Numbered from the stretch's first letter, positions 44,279-54,550 are shown. The stretch is DNA of 64,000 nucleotides from Vibrio owensii CAIM 1854 = LMG 25443 (GCF_000817815.1 NZ_JPRD01000028.1:124307-188306), one strand, 5' to 3'. Translations and numbers: made by a program. The notes: generated by a model not told the origin, from the sequence alone.

Positions 44279-44892
44279 AAATTTGGTCTTTGCGAGTAGG
44301 GCTTACTTACTCGGAAGTAAGGCAATAATGTTACTTAAGTTTAAATCGATTCAGTGAAGAAGAGGGAAAGCAGTGTTTAATAATGACTAAAAGGGAGCAG
44401 GGTGTAAGACCCTATTTCATCGAGCTAAATGGACGGACTTAGCTGCATAATGACCAATACTTCAGAGGTTCTGCCTGCAAAAAAGTGCGAATCGTTAAGT
44501 TATTTTATTGTACAATAGAAGAATGAATTTTTCTTGATGAAGATTTCCGGTTGGCTGCTTTGGTAAGTTAATCCTATCATTTGTAGTACCGCTACTATAT
44601 CTATTTCGTGAAACAGTGCTTGATGCTCTTAAAGCGGCAAATCTTACCGGGATCGGTTTCATAAGGGGTGACCAGTGGCAACCCGCAACAATGTTTTGTA
44701 TTGATGACTTCGGCTATTTATAGGTTTTGTTTATGCGTAAGTTGGTGAGAATAAATTTTCGGAATTGCAAAAGTGATTCTATAAAAACTTAACTAATTAT
44801 AGTTTTTAAGTAAAATATCCACTTTGAGCCGTTTTTTTAATTATTTATAACGTCTTCATGGAACGACTGATAGTAAAAAGGAAAGTGTATTA
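44279..44892. other. AT-rich non-coding/decayed stretch with one immunity-like remnant
   Basis: No intact gene. It contains the remnant annotated at 44541 and short broken frames. The 130 bp before the first immunity-like gene are almost all A and T. Confidence 0.6.
44541..44723 (+). pseudogene. C-terminal fragment resembling Imm11/Imm43 (DUF1629) immunity protein
   Basis: An open stretch without a start reads …L-L-Y-L-F-R-E-T-V-L-D-A-L-K-A-A-N-L-T-G-I-G-F…D-D-F-G-Y-L-stop. The S/R-E-x-L-x-D-A-L-x-x-A-x-L-T-G-I-x-F pattern is the usual end of DUF1629-type immunity proteins. No 5' part was found. It supports the reading that this island is a decayed toxin-immunity locus. Confidence 0.4.
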
Positions 44893-45348
44893 ATGGATTC
44901 TTCCAACGTCATTATCCAGATTGATAAACAGAAGTACGATAATTTCATTAAAGAGAATTTGAGTAATGAAAATTATAAGATTTATGAAGATTCTCTCAAC
45001 TATAGGAAAATAAGCGTCAGTGATGACGACTTGATCTTTGAATTCAATCGAAAATCAAACTTGTTGTTTTCCGTCGAGATTAATGATCTAAGTGGGAAGA
45101 TTTTTATACCTTCCGAACCATTTAATAATGTTATGAACCGCTCTCAAGTACAATCTTTTTTTGGAGATCCTATTAACTCTTTACCACCTAGGAAAGCTCT
45201 CGGTATACAAACAGGTTGGATAGAACAATACAGTTGGTCTGATGAACAAAACTTATCAGTTTTAATTTATCATACTTATGAAAGTGAAGTGATTGACGGG
45301 TTAATCTTTATGCCGGCCTCTAAGGTTAGTTGGGGAGAGGAACGTTGA
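44893..45348 (+). CDS. Immunity-like protein A (DUF6392-like pattern), intact
   Basis: 151 residues, acidic, AT-rich codon use unlike its neighbours. AAAGGAAAG ribosome site. The C-terminal half follows the DUF6392-type pattern: S-x-V-x-x-F-F-G-D-P, P-P-R-K, G-W-I-E-Q-Y, L-S-V-L-I-Y-H-T-Y, and a final V-S-W-G. It is clearly related to the next gene at the same positions (P-P-R-K, G, Q-Y/Q-F, Y-H-Y-E, S-W-G). Proteins of this sort are annotated as immunity proteins of S-type bacteriocins; no toxin gene was found nearby. Confidence 0.6.
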   Translation: MDSSNVIIQIDKQKYDNFIKENLSNENYKIYEDSLNYRKISVSDDDLIFEFNRKSNLLFSVEINDLSGKIFIPSEPFNNVMNRSQVQSFFGDPINSLPPRKALGIQTGWIEQYSWSDEQNLSVLIYHTYESEVIDGLIFMPASKVSWGEER

Positions 45349-45371
45349 ATAAATTTTATAGATCTATAGTC

Positions 45372-45848
45372 TTGAGCTATTGGGTTTGAAATGTTAATGG
45401 AAGCATTATTTTTATAGAGCGAATTGGCACATATACATATCAAGATTTTATAGTTGGAGAGCATTTAAAGGGTGATATTGAGCTTGACCAAGATGATATT
45501 GAGGAGTTTTCAGTGTCCATTTATAAATATGGCCTGACTCTCATCTTTTCCAAAAAAAGCTCACTTCTTGTATGTGTTGAAGTATTAAATATAGATACTA
45601 TTTACAACATGCTTCCAAGTCCCCTAGAGGTTAGTATGGTTAGAAGTGATGTCCTAGAATTACTCGGCCTCCCTATTACCTCTAAACCGCCTAGAAAGAT
45701 AATAAATATTTTTACCGGTGGTGTTGATCAATTTAATTATAATGGTCAAAGTTACCTAGGTATGTTAGTTTACTATCATTATGAAGGGTTAGATATCAAA
45801 ACCATAAAATTTAAAGATAGTCATACAATATCTTGGGGTAGATTTTAG
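45372..45848 (+). pseudogene. Immunity-like protein B, paralogue of A, without usual start
   Basis: An open frame from about 45392 to 45848 aligns with protein A throughout, including an N-terminal part (I-I-F-I-E-R-I-G-T-Y…) that lacks an ATG. The only start-like codon is the GTG at 45513, which would remove a third of the protein. It keeps L-G-L-P-I-T-S-K-P-P-R-K, G-G-V-D-Q-F and the final I-S-W-G-R-F. Probably a tandem duplicate that lost its 5' end, though a non-standard start cannot be excluded. Confidence 0.5.
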
Positions 45849-46520
45849 AATTTAAACGGCGGACTTTATTATGAATATGACTTTCAAAGATTGAATAATA
45901 GTGTAATTCTGTTAAGTAGAAAAATATTTACCGAACCGAGCATAATTGAGGTATTTATTATAAATCAGTTTCATAAGAGTACTGGGTGAGGTAAGGCTAT
46001 GCCCAAAGAGATCCCAGATGAAGAGTGCGAGGCGCTGTATGATTAATTGCGCACCTACCTGAAGTTGAAGGTAGTCAATAAACAAATCAGAGGGATTCAA
46101 AAGAGCTGAGAAAAATATTACTCTAAAGCTCCAACAAAGAAGAGTTTACCGATGACCCAGATTATGCATTTATAATGGAAAAACTAAACGTTTTTATTGC
46201 ACTCTGTGTAGATGTGGTAGAATTGAAAGCAACAAAAAGTAAAGAAGCATGTCCTCACAGGCTTAATATTACACGAACTAGGCACACTATTCGGAATAAA
46301 TTATGCAAAATAATGGAACCTAGAATGTTAAAGGCAGGACCATGAGCAATTATTTTTTCGTAAACGGAAGCCAAATTACGTTAATCTATACAGTTCCTGA
46401 GGAATATGAATAAGTAGCATGCTGCGCAAGGTTCACTCTTCCATTAACCCCGTTCCAGGCGAAGGTAATAAATCTTATATTTCGTTTTATCAGTAAAGGT
46501 GCAGATGTAAATCTTGAAAC
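45849..46520. other. Decayed island segment
   Basis: AT-rich with short open stretches and no complete gene. Notable pieces: a start-less 50-codon frame from 45850, an M-P-K-E-I-P-D-E-E-C frame broken by a TAA near 46045, and a start-less 70-codon frame ending at 46345. No insertion sequence or attachment site was recognised. Confidence 0.5.
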
Positions 46521-47262
46521 AGGTACTGATGATGGAAGTATCTAAGAGCTTTTATCTCCTTTTGAAGTAACAAAGGCCATCAAACTGCGATTACTCAAAA
46601 CTGGGCACGACAAGACGCACGTAGAGCTCAAAAACCAACAGGGGCGGGTGATGCCTTGTGAGTTGAAAGTACGTGTATTGAAGAGCGAAACGGGTCGAGC
46701 AGAAGCCTTTGTTGTTTCCTTTACCGATCTCACCATTGATATTGAATTGAAGCGTTTGAACTACCAAGCGAATCATGACCCGCTCACTGGGCTTGCGAAC
46801 CGCTCTAAAGCAATGCGCCGTCTGCAAGAAAAGCACGATGTTGGTGCTTCTCAGCATATCTTGTATGTCGACTTAGATGGATTTAAAGCCGTGAATGACA
46901 AATATGGTCACGCGATAGGCGACCAACTGCTCAAAGTCGTTGCTCAACGATTGATGAACTGCGTCGCTCGCAGAGATTTAGTTTCGCGTTTGGCTGGTGA
47001 CGAGTTTTTGATTGCTGTAAGGGATGCGACAAGTTGTGAGCCTATTGCACAACGCATCATAGAAAGTTTATCCAAGCCATTTCAGTTTGGTGACGTAACG
47101 TGTGACATCTCTGCCAGCATCGGCGTGAGTTATTGGTCGAGAGAAGACGGTTCGACATTGGATGAGAAAATCAATGAAGCCGATATGGCAATGTATCTAG
47201 CCAAGAATAACGGGAAAAATCAGTTTCATTGTCTTAATGAAATAGCATGTCTGGTTGAATAA
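46521..47262 (+). pseudogene. Diguanylate cyclase (GGDEF) protein, 5'-truncated
   Basis: The frame is open from about 46545, with a PAS-like end (…V-V-S-F-T-D-L-T-I-D-I-E-L-K-R-L) then a complete GGDEF domain: D-P-L-T-G-L-A-N-R, D-L-D-G-F-K-A-V-N-D-K-Y-G-H, and the active site A-G-D-E-F, an accepted variant. An ATG at 46648 could start a 204-residue protein keeping the whole domain. The expected N-terminal sensor is missing, and the break coincides with the right edge of the AT-rich island. It may still make c-di-GMP if expressed. Confidence 0.7.
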
Positions 47263-47565
47263 TCATCAAGGCCACACTTAACTAGTGTGGCCTTTTGTTC
47301 ATCACAAGCTGGTGTCTAATTATACTTTTTTGTTTATTGTGACGCACGTTATGCTGTTTATTTGTTGTGCAAACAGTTTCGTTTTGATGATGAGATGGTC
47401 TACGCAAATGTGTTGTAGTCCAAGGTGGATAATTTTGTAAGAATGTCCTGACGAAATTGAATAAAGTCTTTTAATAACAGTAATATAAAAACATTTCTTA
47501 AACTGTCGAAGTTTGACATTTAAGCTGTGCAAATTAGTCTGACCTCCCAAGTTGTGGAAGTCGTT
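47263..47565. other. Intergenic region before the hybrid kinase gene
   Basis: 303 bp. It starts with the terminator at 47266; the rest is AT-rich promoter-like sequence without a recognised site. Confidence 0.55.
47266..47297 (+). terminator. Intrinsic terminator
   Basis: AAGGCCACACT / AGTGTGGCCTTTT stem with loop TAACT, after the GGDEF gene. Confidence 0.82.
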
Positions 47566-50500
47566 ATGTTCAGCATTCTAAGAAAAACCGTTGTATTTTT
47601 TGCCGCATTCATCGGAATTGCGTCTTCAAACTATTCTCTCGCTGCGGAAGAACCAACTGATGCCGTTGTGGTTGGCGTGATCGCACAAATGTCCGATGAC
47701 CCTAACGCCGGCATCAAGGTGAACGCCTTCTATGGTATTAACCTAGAGTACCTGACGAACATTGCGAAAGTTCTCAATCTCAAGCTTGTTCTACGCTCTT
47801 ATGACAACATTCCCGATATCCTCAATGATATTGAAAGTGGCAAGATTGACGGGGCCGTTGGTTTTAGTAAAACCCCTGAGCGTGAAGCCCGATTCATTTT
47901 CTCTGAACCTTTCTTCTCTAGCACCGTCGCTGTTTGGTATCGCGAAAACAGTTACTACAAACGCGACCCTCGAGAACTGCAATGGGTATGCGTGGTAGGG
48001 ACCGTATATTGTGAGTTCCTGAAAGACATGGGCGCAACCAAAGTTCGCGAAGTTCAAACACGTGCTAAAGCATTTGAAGAGGTGAGAACTGGCCGTGCAA
48101 ATGCGCTGATCTCAACTTATGTCGCGATCAACCAATATCTAGATCAGAACGACATTGTGAATGGTTCGGTTGATATCCCAAGTTGGTTAAACGAGGAGGA
48201 TGTGAGCTTTATTACCTCTAAGGAAAACCAAGCGCTTGTCGATAGAATCGACCGCATTCTAAGCTGGGAGCGCAATGGTAAAAACATTCGCTCTGTTGCA
48301 TCGAAAAATCCTTATCACGTCAACGACAAGTTACTGGTGGAATATCGCCGTGATCTCAAGAACAAAGAGACCATCACTTACAGCAGTAGTGAAGAGGCGT
48401 TCCCGTTTCTGTTCAGAAATGCGCACACTGGTCGTTTAGATGGCTTCCTACCGGACTTTATTGACCTCATTCAATCTAGGACGGGACTTAAGTTTGAGTA
48501 TTTAAAACCTAGCAGCAGCTTAAACAGTGGTTTGACTGCATTTAGCGCCGACATTGTTCCTGTCGCCTACGTAGATCATGCGCGTTCTTCAGGCTGGCTC
48601 ATCACCAAACCTTTTATGCACAACAACTTTGTCGCGATTGAAGCGCTCGATGTAGACAGTCATCCGCCTCATGATGCGAAATCGGGCATATTAATGAGCC
48701 TAAAGAAGCAGGGGGTGGTGAATCTAGATTCATGGAAAGAAGAGCGTTTCACTCGCTATGACGATTTAAAGCAATTGCTGAGCGATTTGAAATCAGGGGA
48801 GATCGATGTCGCCTATGTCCCGGACGACATCGTTCACAGCATGATTGCGCAAGATAATATCGATGGGCTGCTTATCAGTGAAAAGGACGTCCTTACGCTT
48901 TCTATTGCTTTTGCTGTAGCAAACCACAACACCAAATTAAAGAAGATCCTCGACAGCATCATCGACACGATCGATGCCAAAGAGATAGACAAACTCAACC
49001 GTACATACCGTAATTTCAACTTGGTCTATGGATACGACGAAGAGCATATCTTTACCATCGTGCTGTTTGTCGCGGTGGTGTTCGTCATCTTGCTTGCCAT
49101 TGTTTACTTCGTTCTGGCTCATCTTAAGTTAAAAGTGAACCTGGCTGAGCTCAACGCGACCAACGAAGAAAAAGAAAAACAGTGGCTGATGGAGATAATC
49201 CAAGAGATCAACAGCATTGTCTTTATCAACGGTGAAGATAATCAGATCCAAATGAGCAACTGTTCTTTGTACCGCAATAATCGCTGCAAAGGCTGTACGA
49301 TTCAAAGCCGAAAAGGGGCGAAACCGCTGGTGGATAACGTACGCGAACTGCGCCAAGTGATTGCTGGAAAGCGTATATCGGATACGACGGCATCTAATGC
49401 TTGTAAGCTCGGTATTCAACATGTTTATCGAGAGCGCAAATCAATTCTTTCACCGAGCAGCAAGAAGAAGTTCGTTTTAACCGTTTTACAAGACATCACC
49501 GAGCAGAAAGAGCGAGAGTTTGCGCTCATTGATGCCCAAGAGAAGGCACAAACTGCGGTTCGTGCGCGAGAAAACTTTTTGGCGACAATGAGCCACGAAC
49601 TGAGAACTCCCCTGTCTGCAGCACATGGCTTGTTGGACTTGTTGACCCGTCAGACGAATCGAGAGTCTAGTAAAGAACTCATCACCCAAGCGATACGTTC
49701 TCTCAATCACTTGAACCTACTTGTGGATGAGGTACTCGACTACTCCAAGCTTGAAGCGGGTCAATTAAAAGTCACGCCGACTAAAACCAATGTGGTGACC
49801 ACACTCAGTGATGTTGTGCGTAGCTTCGAGCCAAAAGCCGTAAGCAAAGGTTTGGATTACCGTGTGACTTTCAAACCGTTTGTGAATCCTTGGTTGAAAG
49901 TTGATGCCGTGCGTTTGGTTCAGATCACCACAAACTTACTATCTAACGCGGTGAAATTTACCACCGATGGTGAGATCAGCGTTAGCGTAGCAATGAATGA
50001 AGGGCAGTTGATCCTGAAGATTGCAGACACAGGTATCGGCATGACGGAGACACAGCTTGATGGCATTCTTCAACCGTTCGTGCAAGCCGATGACACGATC
50101 ACACGTAAGTACGGTGGCACTGGGCTGGGCTTGAGCATTGTTGACCGTCTTGTGGAATGCATGGGCGGGGATCTCTGTATCGATTCCCAATTCGGATTAG
50201 GCACTACAATGGTGGTGAAGCTACCCGTGATTTTCTGCGAAGCCGAACCACAAGCGGCCATTCGTTATACCTTCTCACCAACCTTACCTGCGAATGTGCG
50301 TGATTGGTGTGTAGTTTGGGGAATGGAGTCTACGGATGTAGCGCCATGCTTGACGGGTAAGTTTTCATCTCAAGGCAAATTCCAAGGTCTCAATTTGGTG
50401 TGTGGAGAAAACCGCGAATGTGAGCTTTCTCCTTCTGATGCCAAGTACCCCGACACACTTTTGGCGCTGTTAACACAAGATTGTTCATTGAAGCCAAAGC

Positions 50501-51216
50501 AAACTAAAAAACTTAGTGATGTTTATTGGAAGCACGGTTCGGTTTTGGTTGCAGAAGATAACCCGATTAACCAAAGCGTAATTACGATGCAACTGCGAGA
50601 GCTTGGCATCGAAGCTGTGATCGTCAGTAACGGGCTAGAAGCGTGGCAATACGTTAACCGTGACGATCAAGTGATCTTAGTGCTGACCGATTTCCATATG
50701 CCAGAGATGGATGGCTTTGAGCTAGTGAAGAAGCTTAAAGCAACACCTGAGCACGCTTCGGTCCCTGTGATTGGCGTGACAGCTGAGGATTCTCGCTTAG
50801 CCAATGAACGAGCCAAAAACATCGGGATTGATGACATCTTATACAAGCCGTATGACTTAGAAAAACTCAAGTCGAAGCTGCTGCCTTACCTTGGTCAAGA
50901 AAAAGAGGCGAAGTGGCCTGAGTGGATCGAGAAGTTCAGAAAGCAAGATGCGCAAGAGATTGCGAATGTGTTTAAGAGTTCGATGACACAAGACGTTTCC
51001 AACTTAAAACAAGCAGAAAGCAAGTTAGAGAAAAAACGCATTATCCACGGCATTAAAGGAGCACTCGGTGCCATTGGCGTTAGCATCTTAGCCGAACTGT
51101 GTGTTGAAGCAGAGCAGGCGAGCGACGCCGACTTTGAATCACATGTCACTGGCCTGATCGACCGAATCGAACAAGAAATCAACCTCGCAGAACATTGGAT
51201 AAAAGCTCATGAATAA
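47566..51216 (+). CDS. BvgS/EvgS-like hybrid sensor kinase with two periplasmic binding domains
   Basis: 1216 residues from the ATG at 47566 (GGAAG seven nt upstream), with a signal peptide (S-L-A-A near 27). Two SBP_bac_3-type domains (about 33-245 and 275-490) precede one transmembrane helix (about 495-517). A PAS-like domain with Cys at 566, 574, 577 and 613 follows. Then come HisKA (H677 in M-S-H-E-L-R-T-P), HATPase (N box near 790, G-x-G-L-G-L-S), a receiver domain (D1042) and an Hpt domain (H1161 in H-G-I-K-G-A-L-G). This is a four-step phosphorelay in one protein; the binding domains suggest a small periplasmic ligand. The next gene overlaps by 8 bp. Confidence 0.93.
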   Translation: MFSILRKTVVFFAAFIGIASSNYSLAAEEPTDAVVVGVIAQMSDDPNAGIKVNAFYGINLEYLTNIAKVLNLKLVLRSYDNIPDILNDIESGKIDGAVGFSKTPEREARFIFSEPFFSSTVAVWYRENSYYKRDPRELQWVCVVGTVYCEFLKDMGATKVREVQTRAKAFEEVRTGRANALISTYVAINQYLDQNDIVNGSVDIPSWLNEEDVSFITSKENQALVDRIDRILSWERNGKNIRSVASKNPYHVNDKLLVEYRRDLKNKETITYSSSEEAFPFLFRNAHTGRLDGFLPDFIDLIQSRTGLKFEYLKPSSSLNSGLTAFSADIVPVAYVDHARSSGWLITKPFMHNNFVAIEALDVDSHPPHDAKSGILMSLKKQGVVNLDSWKEERFTRYDDLKQLLSDLKSGEIDVAYVPDDIVHSMIAQDNIDGLLISEKDVLTLSIAFAVANHNTKLKKILDSIIDTIDAKEIDKLNRTYRNFNLVYGYDEEHIFTIVLFVAVVFVILLAIVYFVLAHLKLKVNLAELNATNEEKEKQWLMEIIQEINSIVFINGEDNQIQMSNCSLYRNNRCKGCTIQSRKGAKPLVDNVRELRQVIAGKRISDTTASNACKLGIQHVYRERKSILSPSSKKKFVLTVLQDITEQKEREFALIDAQEKAQTAVRARENFLATMSHELRTPLSAAHGLLDLLTRQTNRESSKELITQAIRSLNHLNLLVDEVLDYSKLEAGQLKVTPTKTNVVTTLSDVVRSFEPKAVSKGLDYRVTFKPFVNPWLKVDAVRLVQITTNLLSNAVKFTTDGEISVSVAMNEGQLILKIADTGIGMTETQLDGILQPFVQADDTITRKYGGTGLGLSIVDRLVECMGGDLCIDSQFGLGTTMVVKLPVIFCEAEPQAAIRYTFSPTLPANVRDWCVVWGMESTDVAPCLTGKFSSQGKFQGLNLVCGENRECELSPSDAKYPDTLLALLTQDCSLKPKQTKKLSDVYWKHGSVLVAEDNPINQSVITMQLRELGIEAVIVSNGLEAWQYVNRDDQVILVLTDFHMPEMDGFELVKKLKATPEHASVPVIGVTAEDSRLANERAKNIGIDDILYKPYDLEKLKSKLLPYLGQEKEAKWPEWIEKFRKQDAQEIANVFKSSMTQDVSNLKQAESKLEKKRIIHGIKGALGAIGVSILAELCVEAEQASDADFESHVTGLIDRIEQEINLAEHWIKAHE

Positions 51217-52363
51217 ACTACTTAACGCGATGGTGATTGATGACCATCCACTGCAAATTACGCTGTTAAAGCAAATGTTGCTGCGTCACGACGTAGACGT
51301 TGCCTCATATGATGACGTCGATAAAGCCATTGCACACGCAAAGTTGACGAACATCGACATTATCTTTTGTGATCTGCAAATGCCAAACAAAGATGGCATC
51401 GACATGATGGAAATGCTTAACCAGATTGGTTATCGCGGCAAAGTCGTGCTGGTCAGTGCGATGGAGCTGACAATCGTCACAGCTGTGCGCGCTATGTGCG
51501 AGACGTTCAGTTTTGAAGTACTGGGTAAGTTACTTAAACCTTACGATGAAAGCCAAGTAGTCGAAATGCTGAGAAGAGCAGGGCTTGAACCGGTTAAAAA
51601 TACACATTTCCAACAGGATATCTGCGTTCAAGACCAAGAGTTTTTGTTCGCATTGGCTGAGGGTAAAGTCAAAAACTATTACCAACCTTTAGCAGATGCC
51701 AACTCCGGAGAGATTATCGGTTATGAGGCGCTTGCTCGTTGGTTTCATCCGATTTATGGCGTGCTTGCACCGCATCATTTCCTTTCGATTGTCGAACGTT
51801 GTCACTTATCAGCAGAGTTATTTGATGCAGTGTTTAGTAACGCGTTATACGACATGAAAAATCGCGGGCTCAAGCAACATGTCTCGCTCAATGTTGATCA
51901 TGACAACCTAGAAGATGCGGAATTTGCGAACCAATTTATTGCCCGTTGTCAGGAGTATGGCATCAGTCCAGACCGATTTACGATAGAAATAACAGAGCGA
52001 GACACATTTCAAACCAGTCCAGCGCTCTATAAGAACCTACTTAAATTTCGAATGAATGGAGTGACGATCAGTATTGATGATTTCGGTACCGGATCATCCT
52101 CGTTAGAAAAGCTTGCTCAACTGCCTTTCAACGAGCTGAAAATCGACCGTTCATTTGTTCAAGGGTTAGTGAATGACCCGAAAAAGAAAAACATAGTGTT
52201 AGCGATATGCGCACTAGCAAAAAGCTTAAACATTAGCGTCGTCGCAGAGGGGGTGGAAGACGAGGTGACGCTAGAGGCCATGCGCCAATATACCGTTGAT
52301 GTGTGCCAAGGCTATTACATCGATAAACCTATGCCATTAGAAGCAATAACGATATTTAATTAA
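51209..52363 (+). CDS. Response regulator with EAL phosphodiesterase domain
   Basis: 384 residues. An N-terminal receiver (D55 in F-C-D-L-Q-M-P-N-K-D-G) is followed by an EAL domain with the catalytic residues intact: Y-E-A-L-A-R-W (E173), E-I-T-E-R, D-D-F-G-T-G, the K of L-K-I-D-R, and V-A-E-G-V-E. It should hydrolyse c-di-GMP when phosphorylated, most likely by the kinase whose 3' end it overlaps. The overlap suggests coupled translation. The following regulator starts 16 bp after its stop. Confidence 0.93.
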   Translation: MNKLLNAMVIDDHPLQITLLKQMLLRHDVDVASYDDVDKAIAHAKLTNIDIIFCDLQMPNKDGIDMMEMLNQIGYRGKVVLVSAMELTIVTAVRAMCETFSFEVLGKLLKPYDESQVVEMLRRAGLEPVKNTHFQQDICVQDQEFLFALAEGKVKNYYQPLADANSGEIIGYEALARWFHPIYGVLAPHHFLSIVERCHLSAELFDAVFSNALYDMKNRGLKQHVSLNVDHDNLEDAEFANQFIARCQEYGISPDRFTIEITERDTFQTSPALYKNLLKFRMNGVTISIDDFGTGSSSLEKLAQLPFNELKIDRSFVQGLVNDPKKKNIVLAICALAKSLNISVVAEGVEDEVTLEAMRQYTVDVCQGYYIDKPMPLEAITIFN

Positions 52364-52379
52364 AAGGATGATGAATAAA

Positions 52380-52967
52380 ATGAACTGCTTGATCTTTGAT
52401 GATCACCCACTGGTTCGTATTGCAATTAAATCCTTGGTCGAAAGCCTAGGCATTGCAAATGAGGTTATGACGACAACAAGCTCAAAAGACGCACTAAAAA
52501 CACTGAAAGAATCGGATATCGGTTTGCTCATTTTGGATGTCAATCTCGCGGACTGTGATGGGTACGATTTTTATAAGCGTATTAAATCTCACGGTTTTAG
52601 TGGCAAGGTCATCTTCTTCTCTGCTGAGACTAGCCACATGTATAGCTAGATGGCGTTTCGCTCGGGTGCTGATGGTTATGTGTGTAAGTCCGAAAACCAT
52701 GAAATTTTGAAAGGTGCGATAGAAGCCGTAGCGAAAGGGTACTCGTTCTTCAAATTCAAACAAACGGTAGAAGAACACCGAAATGTGCCAATGTTATCCA
52801 GCCGTGAAAGCGCGGTAATGAAGTTACTACAGCAAGGAAAGAGTAACCGAGATATCGCGGATGTCCTGTCTACCAGCGACAAGACCGTTAGTACCTACAA
52901 GCGAGGCGTTCTGGATAAGTTCAACGTAAAAAACATTGTTGAACTGGCAAAAGTTGTGAGCACTTAA
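52380..52967 (+). pseudogene. LuxR/NarL-type response regulator with internal TAG stop
   Basis: The same frame runs from MNCLIFDDHPLVRIAI (receiver, phosphorylated Asp in L-I-L-D-V-N) to N-I-V-E-L-A-K-V-V-S-T. It is broken once by TAG at 52647-52649, where CAG (Gln) would be expected (…H-M-Y-S-*-M-A-F-R-S-G-A-D-G-Y-V-C-K). The C-terminal part holds a complete helix-turn-helix with S-S-R-E-S-A-V-M-K-L-L-Q-Q-G-K-S-N-R-D-I-A. It is BvgA-like and was presumably the transcriptional output of the hybrid kinase. Real loss or base-call error. Confidence 0.85.
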
Positions 52968-52978
52968 CAGGAGAAAGG

Positions 52979-54342
52979 ATGAATTCAAAAAAAACATCTA
53001 TTTGTCTTTTTTCTTTGCCACGCTTTTGTTTACAACCTCAATGACCATGATTGGCGCTATGCTGATCTCTCATGAGGTGAAACAATTTAAGATCTACACT
53101 CAGGGAATTTCTAAGACCAAGCAGAAGGTAACCTTGCTTGGTCTGCTCATGGAATCTGAATTGGCTCGTTACGAGGGAAAAACGGCAAAGGAAATTGGAG
53201 AGCTTACGGAGTTTAGCTTCCAAGATGCAGTTTATGCGCTTGAAACAGGAAGTGAGCTTGATTATGTGGAATCAGTCGCGCGTAAAGTTTTACATGAAGC
53301 CGAAGGCTACCTATCAAACGTTTATGAACGAATTGACGTGGTGCTTTACTTTCGTTCCTATACCGCTAACAAGTTTATTCTTGAAAATCCAATCGAAGAG
53401 CTCGAGAACTTAGCAGCACCATTTGATGTTGATTGGTGTAAAGAAACTAACTCGTGCGTCTTGGCGGCATGGAAAGATCAATTAGCCGATCGGATTTTGA
53501 TTTCACAGCCGTTTAAAACCACTTATTCGGACAGTAGGGCATTCAGTGTCATTAGCCCTGTGTATTACCAAGGACAGATTGTCGGAGAGTTTGGGGAACA
53601 GATATTTCTTGATTCTTTGAGAGCGGAGGGTAAAGCACTCACGGTAGACATTAATAATGGTAACAAACACGTTGTGGTCTATTTCCCGCATTACCCATGG
53701 CCAGATTTTGCTTACACGCAGACCTACGTTGCGGATAACAATAACCTCATCGTTTATAAGTATCCGTTTAGTAAAATACTGATCGATTTTGGGTTCTTGT
53801 ACCTGATTATGTTCGCGGTGATATTTGGTTATTACTCCAAGGCGCAGGAATCTAAAGAGAGTAAGATTCAGCTAGCAAATGCAATTAGCGATGCAACCAA
53901 AGACGAGCTCCCCGAGTTGTTTAATCGTAAGGTCTTTAAAGAGCGGGCATTCAAGAACAAGATTAAGATGACCACTTTCACTGTCATTGCGATTGATGGC
54001 GACAGAGTAAAACGCATCAACGATAAATACGGCCACCATGTTGGTGACGAGGTCATCTCGATAATTGCGGATGCGATGAAAAAAGTCTTTAGAGCGACGG
54101 ATTATCTGATTCGGACAGGTGGCGATGAGTTTATCGCGATTCTCCCTGGTTGCAGTGAAAGTAAGTCGCTAATGCTGGCCAAGATACTACGTTCAGTGGT
54201 GAAGGAGAACCGTTTAAAGAGCTTAGATATCGACGTTAGCGTAAGTACTGGTATTGCCATGAGCACCGAGCACGAGACCTTGAAAGATGTCATCATGCTT
54301 GCTGACGAAGATTTGTACGAGTGTAAGCGCAAGAGATGTTAA
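52979..54342 (+). pseudogene. Membrane-bound GGDEF diguanylate cyclase, frameshifted in an A8 run
   Basis: The ATG at 52979 has a strong AGGAG site but its frame closes after 22 codons. The long frame starts near 53002 on a poor TTG. Adding one A to the A8 run at 52987-52994 joins them as M-N-S-K-K-N-I-Y-L-S-F-F-F-A-T-L-L-F. The protein then has a periplasmic domain of about 230 residues between two helices and a C-terminal GGDEF domain with intact T-G-G-D-E-F and D-G-D-R-V-K-R-I-N-D-K-Y-G-H. It opposes the neighbouring EAL protein in c-di-GMP turnover. Ribosomal slippage on the A run is possible. Confidence 0.8.
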
Positions 54343-54448
54343 ATTGAGACAGTGTCTTATGTCTGCAAATTGTAGTAAATGACTTAAATGTCAGTAAGTG
54401 GCGATGTGAGAGTTTGATAAACTTGACCAAAACGTGACTTTGGTCTTT

Positions 54449-54490
54449 TATAATAAAGCAGCATATGCAAAGGCTGCTTTATTTGTATTT
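54449..54490 (+). terminator. Intrinsic terminator
   Basis: AATAAAGCAGC / GCTGCTTTATTTG stem, loop of 10, about 110 bp after the GGDEF gene. Confidence 0.7.
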
Positions 54491-54550
54491 GGCTGAAGGT
54501 AATTATAAAAATCACAATTTTAATCTTTGATTCTATTTGGTAACCGCGCT

